A stretch of 34,862 bases of DNA, from NCBI GenBank assembly GCA_002698225.1, contig NZWD01000013.1:1-34862 (forward strand). The letters run 5' to 3'. A program made the translations under genes and the position numbers. The notes beneath the pieces were generated by a model that did not search any database, was not told the origin of the DNA, and saw only the letters and a program-made list of their open reading frames with translations. Below are positions 6,994 to 16,259 of this stretch, piece after piece. This stretch comes from Methanobacteriota archaeon (GTDB lineage Archaea > Thermoplasmatota > Poseidoniia > Poseidoniales > Thalassarchaeaceae). Every line of letters begins with the position of its first letter. The stretch's first letter is position 1.

Positions 6994-9900
6994 ATGCCAT
7001 CTCCTATTCTGATGACATCGTACCCACCTGTGCTCCGGACTCCAAGACTCCGCCAAGCGGTTCTGGGAGTAGCTTTGATGCTGGCAATGTCACTCTCTCC
7101 TTCGCTATCAATTCTCGATTCTGGACATAGGATGCAAACGGGAGACGGTACACAGGACCCTTGGACAGATGGAGGCCAGCCCTGGCCTCAATCCGGAAGA
7201 ACCTCGGACAGGTTGGCAGTAGCCCCTACTCATGGCCCCGATGGAGGCGCAGGAGATGGATCGCCACAGGGTGCTTCGGAACTCAAGTCGATTGTTGAGC
7301 CAGCTCTGAACTGGGAGTATGGCTCATATTCCATAGGGACTGATGCTCTGTCTACTCCAATCGCTGACCTATCCAACTCAATTACTGTCGGAGAGGGAGC
7401 AGTCGAACGTTGTGGAGGGAGTTCGCTATTCACGATTATAGTTCAGAAGGCTTCGACATCTGACCCGACATACCTCAGAATAATCGAAGGAGAGGATGCT
7501 GAATTGGCATGGGAGGCGGATTTAGGGCAGACTGAGTATGTCAAAGCCGCCCCTCTGGTAGTAGATGTGGACGGAGATGGGTTGCAGGAGATTCTCGTCG
7601 TCTATGATGACTCTGTCGGTGATCTGCGAATAGACGCATGGTCTCCTAGACTATCCTGCTCTGTAACTGGATGGTCGTCCTCAAGCGACTCCAGTGAACT
7701 GGTTTGGAGTTGGACCGATTCAAGCTTGATGATTAGTAGTCCCGATGGTCCCTACACTTCATCGACACTTGGAGGTCATAAACCGACTACTCAGCCACTA
7801 TTGGCGGACCTCGACTTCGATGGCGATGCCGAGTTGATTATCGCTGCACTCGAGGATACCTCAAACAGGGATCCACAGGTGATTGCCTTAGGACTATCAG
7901 ATACAGGGCCCACATTGTTGTGGGATGTGACACTCGACAAAGGAACTCATCCTTCTGATCCGGCGTTTGCTCAAACTGACGATAGTACTGGCTATGTTAT
8001 TCTGACTACCATTCAGGACAGTACTGGCTCTATGTGGGTCTGGAAGTTGGATCACGATGATGGAGAAGATAACTGGGGCGGCTACTCTCTAGGACCTGGA
8101 GAGAGTAACAGTGACTCGACTCCACATGTGAGGCTCCCCGGACCGGTGATTGCGAATCTGGATGGACAGAGCGACCCGGAGATGATTCTCACGATTCCCA
8201 CTGACGGAGATGGGCAGGGAACAGCCGATGGAGCAGAGTTCCTCGGTATGGAAATAGGGAATGCAACTGAGATTTGGTCATTTGAGGCATCAAACGGCTT
8301 CGCCGATGCGCCTCCGACGGCAGTAGACACGGACGGAGACGGCCAGCATGACAGGGTTTGCTGGGTGACTTGGTCTGAGGAGAATATCTTGACAAGGCAT
8401 GGACACGCTGGTTGCCACGACCTCGGTAGTAATCCCAGTCAGGCTTGGGTTAAGAGTTTGGAAAGAGATAGTGGCAACACCAATGACGAGATTGCAGTCT
8501 CTCCTGCTGCATGGATGGATATCGATGGAAGTGGTGAGCCAGAGGTAGTAGTAGCCTTCGGGCGCAAGGTCTGGGCCTATGACGGAGAAGACGGGACTGT
8601 GGCTGACATATGGGGAGGTTCAATCTCAGTTTCTCATCGCACTTGGGCTGCTCTCTCCTTCGCCGACATTGATGGGGATGCGACCCTAGACATGGTAATC
8701 GGTGACACTGTGATTTCTCATTCCGCGGCTGATGTCAGGCCTCTCTTGGACTTCCGAGGCATAGACTTCAGCCCGAGCGAACCAGATCCGGGAGAGCAAG
8801 TCACAGTAACCGCCTGGTTCGAGAATGTTGGCACCGCTGACACTGATGACCAGACCGAGGCCAAACTGTACGCAGATGGACAGTTAATCGGAGTGTATGA
8901 AGCCGGAACGATGGAACCTGTCGACCCGACGGGGAGTGGCAGTATTGAGTCGTTCAGTACATTTTGGAGTGGCCCGTTGGGCGAGCATGAATTTGAACTA
9001 GTTCTGGATCCGGGCTCCAATGTCACACAGACTAGGCGTGACAACGATGCTCAGAATGTAATCTTGGTCATTGTCCCGACCTACAACGCTACCTTCGAGA
9101 TTCCCAGTGAGCCTGTCCGAGTCAATCCCGGGTCGTCGACTGTAGCACTCCCGACTATACGCTCTACGGGACGTCTTGCTGGAACATGGAGCTTGAGCGT
9201 TGACGACTCAGAACTACCTGATGGTTGGTCCTGGCAGGATGATACCATTGGTGGTCTGAGTGGCATAGAGATTGGTGTGGACCAGACCTGGGTCCCCTCA
9301 TTGCGAGTGGTGGCGCCGGCTGATGCCTTGGGCTCTGACACGGGCTATCTAGGACTGACACTGACATTGGACTCCGATCCCGGCAACTACAGTGCTTATG
9401 CATCGCTTCCCGTCGAAGCTAATCGGACTAGAGGTCTTTCACTGCGAGGTCCAGATGGCACCGCCTCAAGTTCTGGTTACGGGCTGATTGGTGGTGATGC
9501 CAATGCTTGGGTTCTGGTTCATAATCTCGGCAATGCTGCCGAGACCCCAGTAATTCAGGTCGGCGGCACGCCATGGGGCGATACTGATGGAGATGGGCAG
9601 ACAGACAATGTAGTCAGCCTGTACGATCTCGATGGTAACTCGCTACCTGCTCTCAGCCTAGATGCAGGAGAGGTCAAGCTGCTTACTGCTAGGCTATCAG
9701 TACCTGGAGATGTTGATCTGGGTGACTTTGTGACAACCCAGATGACTATGTGCGTAGGCAGTGGTGATGAAGAAGAATGTTCCACCATATCTCTCTCTTT
9801 CGAGGCCTCTGGGGTCATTGCTGATGTTCATCAGCGTAGCGTTCCTGCAAGTGGCCTACAATGGCAAGTACAAGCCGACTTGCCATCCGACACAGGACAG

Positions 9901-12642
9901 TTGACATGGTCTCTATCTGAATCTGGGATGGCCATGGAGGGGTGGATTTGGAATACATCCGGCAGCCTTTCTGTCGAGGGCGATTCAATTGTGATGTCTG
10001 GCCCCCCTAGTAGTCAGGCTTCCGGTTACTTGCATCTTGACTTGCCTGCAGATTCGCCCCCAGCATTCCATTCCTTCAGCGACGCTAGTGAGGAGTCAGC
10101 TAGTCATGTGCTACGCATGTCTCTCGAGGTCTTGCAGATTCATCGGGCTGCTATTCTCGTGACCTCTCCTACGGTTCAACCTCATATTGTCGATGTCGAC
10201 GAGGAATCTCTCGTCATGGTCAGATTAGAGAATCCAGGCAATGGAGAAGATAGCTATCGCCTCAGCCACGATGTAGTGATTGATGAGAACATCACCGAAG
10301 ATCCAGGAGTCTCTGTCTCCTTCTCCAACGATATAGTAACTCTGGGTGCGGGCAGCCTAACCAGTATACCCATCATGGTCACTCTACCCGAGACAACCCC
10401 TGCTGGGCACCCAGTGGGAATATCAATCCTCATGACTTCACTAGGCGATTCGGGTGTCGTCGACTCGGATACTGTCTTGTTGCAAGCGAGGCAGGACCAC
10501 AGATGGGGATTTGAGGCCTTGGTGGAGGGAGACTATCTTGTCGAGGAGGGAATCTACTCGGTATATCCGGGATCGGTGTTCTCGGTTGGGTTCATTGTGA
10601 CAAACGAAGGTAATCTGGTTGACGATCTAGATCTACAGGCCGATTACAACCTGAGTTTGATTGGAGAGGACGGTTCCCTCAACTGGTCAGTGGAGGGGAG
10701 TTCTGCTGAGTCAGTTGGAGTTAACGAGTCGGTCTCCATTACGGTCAACACTACGATTCCCAATGATGCTTGGAACGGCTCAGTGATACATGTATCCGTG
10801 TCGGCCCTAGCACAAGGTGAGGAAATGAGAGTTTTCAGCTTCAACCTCGAGGTCAGTAGAGTTCCCGGGTGGGCTGTATATGCGGATCAGGCGAACCTAG
10901 AGATAGATCCCTCCGGGTCGCAAGTAGAGTTGACAGTTATTCAGATGGGTAATGCTGACTCAAGGCCATATTCGACGATATGGGTTAGTGGAGAAAATGG
11001 ATGGACAGTTGAAGAACCTGATGAGTTGCCCATCCTGTCTCCGGGCCAAACAGCGCCATTGATTCTGAACATCACCCCTCCTGAATCCGCTCAGCATGGC
11101 AGGGTAGTGGAACTGAATATTAGACTGAGAGATGGTGATGGGAGTGGCGAGACCGAAATCACACTACCACTCAGAGTGGCGATAATCAGAGATTTCGACA
11201 TGACTTCTTTAGGGGATTGGGTCGTGTCAGAATCAGGAGGGTTTCCTCTCGTCGAATTGATTAATCAGGGCAATGCTCCGACTACAATTTCCCTCCAGGT
11301 GCTGAGTCTCCCAATTGGGTGGACAGTCTCTGGTCAGACCGAGGTGGTACTAGGGATGGGGGAAATCAGGGGAGTCCCTCTAGAAGTGATTCCTTCCGAG
11401 GCATGGGACGGTAGCATGCAGACAATCAGAATCCTAGCCGAGGATGAGGATGGGAACCAAAGAGAGGAGGCGCTAGACACCTTGCAGGCAACTTACTCCT
11501 GGGCATCGTCTCCGGTTGTTGTTGGGATGAGTGGTGACGAGTCGGTGATTAGAATCCACGGTGCCGATTCAACAACTGCTGTGAGCGATTCTTCAACTGG
11601 TCTTCTGAATGTATTGGCAGATGGTGGCTGGGGTTTGCCCGTGATGGCTTCCGGAGAAGGTCAAATCACCGTTGGCGCTGTGACTCTAACATACCGATCA
11701 CACGCCACTGAGCCGGCTTCTAGAATTTCTACTTGCAGCATTTCCGGGGTTTTGGGAGATATGATAGCCCAATGCACCATCATGAACGGTAGTGACGGGT
11801 TCCATTACACGATGATGCTCATTGATGATGAGGGTAGCATGCTGGGGGCGGCATCCGGATATGTTCCTGAGAATACCTCACTAGGGCCAATCAACCTGAG
11901 TGCGGATGGTTGGACCCCAGAGCCTGGGAGTAAGGTTCTGACAATCAGAATGCTTGATGGAAGGGGCGTACTGACCTATCAAACATCCAAGTCTTATGAT
12001 ATCAGGAGAACTGATTGGAATGTGGGAATAATTGATGTGGAACTCGACGGAGAAGGAGATAGTCAGGAGATTAGAGTGTCTTGGCAGCGCAGTGAAAATG
12101 TGGATGAACTGCTGGCTCAGTATGATGCAGACTGCAGACTGACTCTGACTGTCGAGGATTACACCATGGCTCACAATGTCGATTTGACTGCTCCATTTTC
12201 TGTCGCCTTCGAAATCAGTCGCCCGAGCGTAGCACAGGATGGTGAGGAACTCATAGTGACCATGGGCTGCTCCTTCCCTTGGGATGTCGACTCGAATCCC
12301 AACGATGACGAGGACAGAGTCATTCTATCAGGCGGTACAGTGGAGCCTTCGAGATACCCAGATTTGGGTACTTCAGTAGCTGCAGCGGTTTTGGTAATCG
12401 GAGTCAGCGTTGCCTTCGCATGGATAATCAGGAACAACAGAGAAGGTAAGCAGCTCATGGAAATGGCAATGAGTGCTGCCGAGGAGAAGATGAAGAGTAA
12501 GGCTGTTGAACGGGAGTCGGAAGTAGAGGAGTCTACTGACGATCCTGTTCCGGTGATTGAGGAAACAGAAGATAGCCCTGAACCCGAACCAGAACCTGCG
12601 GATGACTTCGAGGCTAGGTTGAGTAGACTGATGAGGGATTGA
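6994..12642 (+). CDS. Giant membrane-anchored surface protein with FG-GAP, CARDB and beta-sandwich domains
   Basis: An 1882-residue predicted extracellular protein held by a C-terminal membrane helix. The N terminus is a signal-peptide-like segment (QAVLGVALMLAMSLS, about 22-36). Residues about 185-575 hold six FG-GAP/VCBS-type calcium-loop motifs, e.g. DVDGDGLQEILVV, DLDFDGDAELIIA, DIDGSGEPEVVVA and DIDGDATLDMVIG, suggesting an integrin-alpha-like propeller. A CARDB-like domain follows (GEQVTVTAWFENVGTADTDD, about 600-695), then several NEW3-like beta-sandwich repeats with phrases such as ENPGNGEDSYRL and TNEGNLVDDLDL up to about 1500. Residues about 1792-1813 (SVAAAVLVIGVSVAFAWII) are the membrane segment, followed by RNNREGK and an acidic, Glu/Pro-rich cytoplasmic tail. 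An adhesion or polymer-binding role is likely; the ligand is unknown. It ends directly against the convergent sulfotransferase-like gene. Confidence 0.88.
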   Translation: MPSPILMTSYPPVLRTPRLRQAVLGVALMLAMSLSPSLSILDSGHRMQTGDGTQDPWTDGGQPWPQSGRTSDRLAVAPTHGPDGGAGDGSPQGASELKSIVEPALNWEYGSYSIGTDALSTPIADLSNSITVGEGAVERCGGSSLFTIIVQKASTSDPTYLRIIEGEDAELAWEADLGQTEYVKAAPLVVDVDGDGLQEILVVYDDSVGDLRIDAWSPRLSCSVTGWSSSSDSSELVWSWTDSSLMISSPDGPYTSSTLGGHKPTTQPLLADLDFDGDAELIIAALEDTSNRDPQVIALGLSDTGPTLLWDVTLDKGTHPSDPAFAQTDDSTGYVILTTIQDSTGSMWVWKLDHDDGEDNWGGYSLGPGESNSDSTPHVRLPGPVIANLDGQSDPEMILTIPTDGDGQGTADGAEFLGMEIGNATEIWSFEASNGFADAPPTAVDTDGDGQHDRVCWVTWSEENILTRHGHAGCHDLGSNPSQAWVKSLERDSGNTNDEIAVSPAAWMDIDGSGEPEVVVAFGRKVWAYDGEDGTVADIWGGSISVSHRTWAALSFADIDGDATLDMVIGDTVISHSAADVRPLLDFRGIDFSPSEPDPGEQVTVTAWFENVGTADTDDQTEAKLYADGQLIGVYEAGTMEPVDPTGSGSIESFSTFWSGPLGEHEFELVLDPGSNVTQTRRDNDAQNVILVIVPTYNATFEIPSEPVRVNPGSSTVALPTIRSTGRLAGTWSLSVDDSELPDGWSWQDDTIGGLSGIEIGVDQTWVPSLRVVAPADALGSDTGYLGLTLTLDSDPGNYSAYASLPVEANRTRGLSLRGPDGTASSSGYGLIGGDANAWVLVHNLGNAAETPVIQVGGTPWGDTDGDGQTDNVVSLYDLDGNSLPALSLDAGEVKLLTARLSVPGDVDLGDFVTTQMTMCVGSGDEEECSTISLSFEASGVIADVHQRSVPASGLQWQVQADLPSDTGQLTWSLSESGMAMEGWIWNTSGSLSVEGDSIVMSGPPSSQASGYLHLDLPADSPPAFHSFSDASEESASHVLRMSLEVLQIHRAAILVTSPTVQPHIVDVDEESLVMVRLENPGNGEDSYRLSHDVVIDENITEDPGVSVSFSNDIVTLGAGSLTSIPIMVTLPETTPAGHPVGISILMTSLGDSGVVDSDTVLLQARQDHRWGFEALVEGDYLVEEGIYSVYPGSVFSVGFIVTNEGNLVDDLDLQADYNLSLIGEDGSLNWSVEGSSAESVGVNESVSITVNTTIPNDAWNGSVIHVSVSALAQGEEMRVFSFNLEVSRVPGWAVYADQANLEIDPSGSQVELTVIQMGNADSRPYSTIWVSGENGWTVEEPDELPILSPGQTAPLILNITPPESAQHGRVVELNIRLRDGDGSGETEITLPLRVAIIRDFDMTSLGDWVVSESGGFPLVELINQGNAPTTISLQVLSLPIGWTVSGQTEVVLGMGEIRGVPLEVIPSEAWDGSMQTIRILAEDEDGNQREEALDTLQATYSWASSPVVVGMSGDESVIRIHGADSTTAVSDSSTGLLNVLADGGWGLPVMASGEGQITVGAVTLTYRSHATEPASRISTCSISGVLGDMIAQCTIMNGSDGFHYTMMLIDDEGSMLGAASGYVPENTSLGPINLSADGWTPEPGSKVLTIRMLDGRGVLTYQTSKSYDIRRTDWNVGIIDVELDGEGDSQEIRVSWQRSENVDELLAQYDADCRLTLTVEDYTMAHNVDLTAPFSVAFEISRPSVAQDGEELIVTMGCSFPWDVDSNPNDDEDRVILSGGTVEPSRYPDLGTSVAAAVLVIGVSVAFAWIIRNNREGKQLMEMAMSAAEEKMKSKAVERESEVEESTDDPVPVIEETEDSPEPEPEPADDFEARLSRLMRD

Positions 12643-13383
12643 TTACAACCTCATCCGCTTTGAGTATAGTTCCTCATACAGAGGCGTCGCCTGCTCGAGG
12701 ACGGCATCTAGAGTGGGGGGAAGTTTCCCGACTCTAGGCCTGTACGGTGAGAATCCAGTTGATAACCAGACTGAATCGTACCAATACTCGCCCCAGATGC
12801 CATCGCAATCCCTCGGACCGGCTTGCCAAGATAGCATGTCTTCAGAGAATGGAATGTCAAGTTGCTGACACAGCATTCCAAGTATTCCTCTCGGATCTTC
12901 GAGTACATCTCTAGAGTCAATAATCGGAGGCTTAGAGCCGTCTTGCGAAGCTCTATCCAAAAGAAGTATTTGCTGAGGAAGACCTGTGGCCCACAGTGAG
13001 ACTTCATGAGTAATCCTAGAAAGTGAAAGAAGAACCTCCTTGGGGTCGCGAATCAAGAAGCAGTTGCTCAGTGAGTTAATCCAATCAACATCCCTGCCGG
13101 GCATGATGTGATGACACATTTGCTTCTGATACCAAATTTCGGCACCCTGAGGAATCTCTGCTGTGAGAGTCTCGGCTATACTCTCGTAGTCGGTCTCGTA
13201 ACTCTCAATCACCCTTTCCGCCCCGGGATGATCGACTCCAGTATGTTCTAGGTAGTGAGCGTAGAATGGTTCGTCGATGGCGTGGCAATCCTCCCTGTTC
13301 TCAAATGAGTACATCATTGCGGTCGAGATGTTCCTAGGCCCCGACCACATAGCCACCCTACAGCCATCATCCACCGCACTCAC
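12643..13383 (-). CDS. Sulfotransferase-like protein paired with a class IV aminotransferase
   Basis: A 246-residue P-loop protein of the sulfotransferase type. The N-terminal AMWSGPRNISTAMMYSFEN is the sulfotransferase-like PAPS-binding loop, in the variant form WSGPRNxST. DEPFYAHYL follows, then CFLIRDPKEVLLSLSRI, which corresponds to the 3'-phosphate-binding RDPxxVxxS motif. In plants (e.g. BCAT-like proteins of Arabidopsis) I recall this kind of domain being fused to a class IV aminotransferase; here the two are separate genes overlapping by 17 bp. The start is a GTG at 13383; a later in-frame GTG at 13374 would shorten the overlap. It is last in the purC-aminotransferase operon. Sulfotransferase activity is not proven, and kinase-like chemistry on the same fold is possible. 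Confidence 0.75.
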   Translation of the reverse strand: MSAVDDGCRVAMWSGPRNISTAMMYSFENREDCHAIDEPFYAHYLEHTGVDHPGAERVIESYETDYESIAETLTAEIPQGAEIWYQKQMCHHIMPGRDVDWINSLSNCFLIRDPKEVLLSLSRITHEVSLWATGLPQQILLLDRASQDGSKPPIIDSRDVLEDPRGILGMLCQQLDIPFSEDMLSWQAGPRDCDGIWGEYWYDSVWLSTGFSPYRPRVGKLPPTLDAVLEQATPLYEELYSKRMRL

Positions 13384-14275
13384 TCCTCACCAAATCGATG
13401 TACAGTCCTTGCAGTCTCTCACACATTGGGCCGCGACTACCGCTGCCCACTGGCTTGCTATCAAACGATACCACTGGAGTCAGCCCAGCGAATGTCCCGG
13501 TTACGAACGCCTCGTCCGCTAATCTCACATCGTCCAAGGTGAAGTTTCCCTCGATTGCTGCAATCCCATTTGAGCGGCAAATCTCGAGTACCTTTTTGCG
13601 AGTGATTCCGTCGAGACAGTACTCTCCAGAAGAAGTCCAAACCTCTCCGTCTCGAACGATGAAGAAGTGGGTGGAGTTGCATGTTGAGACATAGCCGTGC
13701 GGGTCTAGCATCAGCCCCTCATCCCCCCCCAGCTCGCCTGCTTCTATACAGGCGGCAATACAATTGTGCTTAGACAGGCTGTTTATCCTAGGGTCCTGAG
13801 TATTTTGCCCTCCCCTCCTCGTGTTAACTGAAACTAGGCTAATGCCGTCTCTCGCCCTTTCCTCATTAGCCCTCTTGAACTCTGGGATAATTACCAAAGT
13901 GGGCTTGCTGGAGATTACCCATGGTGCCTGATAAGGGGTGGGCTTGAGCCCCCTGCTGACAATCAACCGGATGTGAACTCCGTCTGACATTCCGTTAGCA
14001 TCGATTACCCTTTGAATCTCAGAAAGAATCTCTTCTCTGGTTTTGCCAATCTCCATGGAAATCGAGTCTGCACCATGAAATAACCGATCCATATGGTCAT
14101 CAATGAAGGAAAGGTGACCATTGTACAGTCTAAATGATTCCCATACGCCATCTCCCAACAAGAATCCCGCATCGAATACAGAGACCTTGGCCTCATTCCT
14201 ATGGACCAAGTCTCCATTAATCGAGATGGTTACTTCTGAGTTACGAGGGTCGTCCTCATACTCGTGAGTACCCAT
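13367..14275 (-). CDS. PLP-dependent class IV aminotransferase (BCAT/D-amino-acid transaminase fold)
   Basis: A fold type IV PLP enzyme of about 302 residues; relatives include branched-chain aminotransferase, D-amino-acid transaminase and aminodeoxychorismate lyase. Visible are VFDAGFLLGDGVWESFRLYNG (the usual D-x-G-x-x-x-GDGxFE block), the Arg of VHIRLIVSRG, the probable Schiff-base lysine in RINSLSKHNCIAACIEA, and GITRKKVLEICR for phosphate binding. In the position where most members have VxExxxxNxF, this protein reads YVSTCNSTHFF: the conserved Glu and Asn are replaced by Thr and His. This suggests a distinct substrate or reaction. Start set at the ATG at 14275 (GAGG just upstream); a TTG at 14287 overlapping the purC stop is an alternative. 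Its 3' end overlaps the sulfotransferase-like gene. Confidence 0.88.
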   Translation of the reverse strand: MGTHEYEDDPRNSEVTISINGDLVHRNEAKVSVFDAGFLLGDGVWESFRLYNGHLSFIDDHMDRLFHGADSISMEIGKTREEILSEIQRVIDANGMSDGVHIRLIVSRGLKPTPYQAPWVISSKPTLVIIPEFKRANEERARDGISLVSVNTRRGGQNTQDPRINSLSKHNCIAACIEAGELGGDEGLMLDPHGYVSTCNSTHFFIVRDGEVWTSSGEYCLDGITRKKVLEICRSNGIAAIEGNFTLDDVRLADEAFVTGTFAGLTPVVSFDSKPVGSGSRGPMCERLQGLYIDLVRSECGG

Positions 14276-14283
14276 CTCAAACC

Positions 14284-15195
14284 TCAAAACTTATTCCCAG
14301 TAAGTCGTTCGTACATCGACGCATACAACTCAGCGGTCTTGTCAATCATCTCCTGGGGTAGGGCAGATATTGGAGGCTCGTCAAGACCCTTGTCCCTCGC
14401 ATCATATAGTGACTCGTGATGTCCGATGTCAATGTAGTGCTCTCTGACGAATTCTTTCGACAGAGATTCAATTCTGCCTTGTGAATAGGTCTCAGCATCC
14501 CACCATCTGTCTTCATCCAGAGTGCCAAATGAGTCCACCAGGACTGGCTTTCTTCCGGGCCCAAGTGCGAACTCTTTCTTTCCATCAACATGAATCAGTC
14601 CTCGCTTTCCAGCCTCCCTCTCGATTATGGCATCAATCTTGAGTACAGCTTCCAAAATCGAGTCGAATTCCTGTTCGGTCATATTAGATATTTGTAGAGC
14701 CTCCTCCCTGTCTAGAAGACGATCAAATGGTTCGAACTTTGTAGATACCTCAAGATACGGTTCCGGTAGTTTGCAGTTCTCCTCGATCTCAGTTCCCGGT
14801 TCAAAGCCGAACTCCTCGGCCCCTACCTCGCCCTTGGCATAGCGGCGCCAACCCGAGCCGGCTAGGTGATGTCTGCAAATTACCTCGAGCGGTACGAACA
14901 CATTCTCCATGTCCCTAGGTATGGCTCCAGGCTCCTTGATTACCTCGAAGCGCTTGGCTAGACACCTGTCAGGAGCGTTCATCTCAATCAAATGCGTGTC
15001 ACAAATTCCTTCCTCAGTAATGAGGTCGAACCAGTGACAAGTCGTCCGGTTCAGGCTCTCTCCCTTGCGCGGGATTAATGAGGGTATAATCTGGTCATAT
15101 ACCGAAATCTGGTCAGTGTACCTGAACTCTAACACATCCGGATTGTTTGTACTCCAGACTTGCTTGACCTTGCCGCTGTATAGTAACTCACCCAT
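14284..15195 (-). CDS. purC: Phosphoribosylaminoimidazole-succinocarboxamide synthase (SAICAR synthetase)
   Basis: Joins CAIR and aspartate, using ATP, in de novo purine synthesis. The N terminus MGELLYSGKVKQVW is the phosphate-binding GKx(R/K)xxY-like loop. TDQISVYDQIIPSLIPRKGESLNR is the conserved SxFD-x-x-x-P-x-KG block. LAKRFEVIKEPGAIPRDMENVFVP and LAGSGWRRY replace the usual E-x-V-V-R-G-Y-x-x-GS-x-W region. LPEPYLEVSTKFEPFDR contains the STKxExxD signature, and LVDSFGTLDEDRWW the D-x-x-T-x-D-x-x-R-W block. The open frame reaches upstream to 15237, but the ATG at 15195 gives the family-typical start. It appears to be the first gene of an operon with the aminotransferase and sulfotransferase-like genes; that link to purine synthesis may be only transcriptional. 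Confidence 0.93.
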   Translation of the reverse strand: MGELLYSGKVKQVWSTNNPDVLEFRYTDQISVYDQIIPSLIPRKGESLNRTTCHWFDLITEEGICDTHLIEMNAPDRCLAKRFEVIKEPGAIPRDMENVFVPLEVICRHHLAGSGWRRYAKGEVGAEEFGFEPGTEIEENCKLPEPYLEVSTKFEPFDRLLDREEALQISNMTEQEFDSILEAVLKIDAIIEREAGKRGLIHVDGKKEFALGPGRKPVLVDSFGTLDEDRWWDAETYSQGRIESLSKEFVREHYIDIGHHESLYDARDKGLDEPPISALPQEMIDKTAELYASMYERLTGNKF

Positions 15196-15229
15196 GATAG
15201 AGTTGGGCGATAGCACGACGATGAACATT

Positions 15230-15246
15230 CCTGACACTAATTCAGG
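15230..15246. repeat. Short inverted repeat between the solute-binding protein gene and purC
   Basis: CCTGA and TCAGG flank a 7-base spacer in the 51-bp gap between the end of the binding-protein gene and purC (both minus strand). It could be a weak operator for purC or an RNA hairpin at the 3' end of the upstream message. The arms are only 5 bp, so chance is possible. Confidence 0.25.
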
Positions 15247-16218
15247 TCAGTCTCTTCGCAGAGATTGGTACAGTATGAACACCATAAGCAGAGAAATCAC
15301 GATCCAGCGGGAATCAAATGCATCAACTTCCGGCTTATCGGATTCTCCGAAGATATCGTTCACATCATCCAATTGTGGAGAGTGCTGTGAGGACATCAGC
15401 ACTATGCCATCGACATAGTATGCCTGGCCTCCTCGAAGACCCTTGGAGACTGCCTTCTGTGAAGTCATTGAACCGACCATGAAGTCACAATCCCCTCTCT
15501 TCAGGTCTTGTACGGCCTCAAACTCACCGCCGCTATTCCAAACTCTGAACGATAGTTGAGTAGAGTAGTGGCTTGAAATGCGAGAGGTCACCATCTCAAA
15601 CATATCTACCTCGAATCCCCTCATCTCAGCAGAACCGTCCAACCAAGACATTGGAGTCCCTTGATCATACATGCAAGCGACTAACTCCTGCTCATCCTGG
15701 ATAATCTCATCAAGCACCCCTCCATCGGTTGGGGTAGGCCATAGGTGGGTCTCTGAGATGAGTGTCATGTCCATCTCGGGCTCGCCTAGGAACCATGTCA
15801 AGTATGCATCATAATCCGAATTTGAGGCGAACACTTCCCTCAATGCTGAATTGATTGCATTTAGCAGATCCGCGTTTCCAGACTCCTGTTGAGAGTCCGG
15901 CCTAACTACAGGTGTGTAGAATTCAGTTCGCTCTATCATGCCTACAATCTCTAGACCGGGGGTATTCTCTGAGTTGTCAGGGTCAGTAGCAATCATCTGC
16001 GAGGTCAAAAAGAAGTCGATATTTCCCACCATCAGGTCCCGCATCGCCATGTTGTAGTCTAGATAGCTCTGCTCCGAAATGTGCGAATACGGATCGATAA
16101 GATAGGATACTGAAACTTCCTCAGAGCTCGCTACTGAGTAATCCGAACTTGCAGAAGCCAATATGGTAGGAGAAAGTAGCAATGAGGCTAGACATAGGCA
16201 AGTGGTGAATGCCCTCAT
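15247..16218 (-). CDS. Amino-acid ABC transporter solute-binding protein, apparently circularly permuted and membrane anchored
   Basis: A 323-residue exported protein related to family 3 solute-binding proteins (SBP_bac_3). Residues 1-25 are a signal peptide. Residues about 32-146 resemble the second half of a normal SBP: a YLDYNMAMRDLMVGNIDFFL segment (lobe 2; compare Y-x-x-A-xx-xL-x-x-G-x-xDA) and then NADLLNAINSALREVF with YDAYLTWFLG, the usual last helices of the fold. Residues about 177-276 resemble the first half: LVACMYDQGTPMSW, MRGFEVDMFEMV (the GFDVDL motif), AVQDLKRGDCDFMVGSMT and YYVDGIVLM. The order is therefore swapped. After an acidic linker, residues 304-320 (RWIVISLLMVFILYQSL) form a C-terminal membrane helix. 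It is divergent from the permease gene; ligand inferred to be a polar amino acid. Confidence 0.72.
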   Translation of the reverse strand: MRAFTTCLCLASLLLSPTILASASSDYSVASSEEVSVSYLIDPYSHISEQSYLDYNMAMRDLMVGNIDFFLTSQMIATDPDNSENTPGLEIVGMIERTEFYTPVVRPDSQQESGNADLLNAINSALREVFASNSDYDAYLTWFLGEPEMDMTLISETHLWPTPTDGGVLDEIIQDEQELVACMYDQGTPMSWLDGSAEMRGFEVDMFEMVTSRISSHYSTQLSFRVWNSGGEFEAVQDLKRGDCDFMVGSMTSQKAVSKGLRGGQAYYVDGIVLMSSQHSPQLDDVNDIFGESDKPEVDAFDSRWIVISLLMVFILYQSLRRD

Positions 16219-16259
16219 GACTCTAGGGGCTGAGATTGCGACTTAGCATTGGTGGTCCG

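Noticed and set aside
11881-12174. A 97-residue minus-strand open frame inside the FG-GAP protein gene
   Set aside because: Shadow of the long coding sequence on the other strand; no start signal and no recognisable motif. The same applies to the other antisense frames within 6994-12642.
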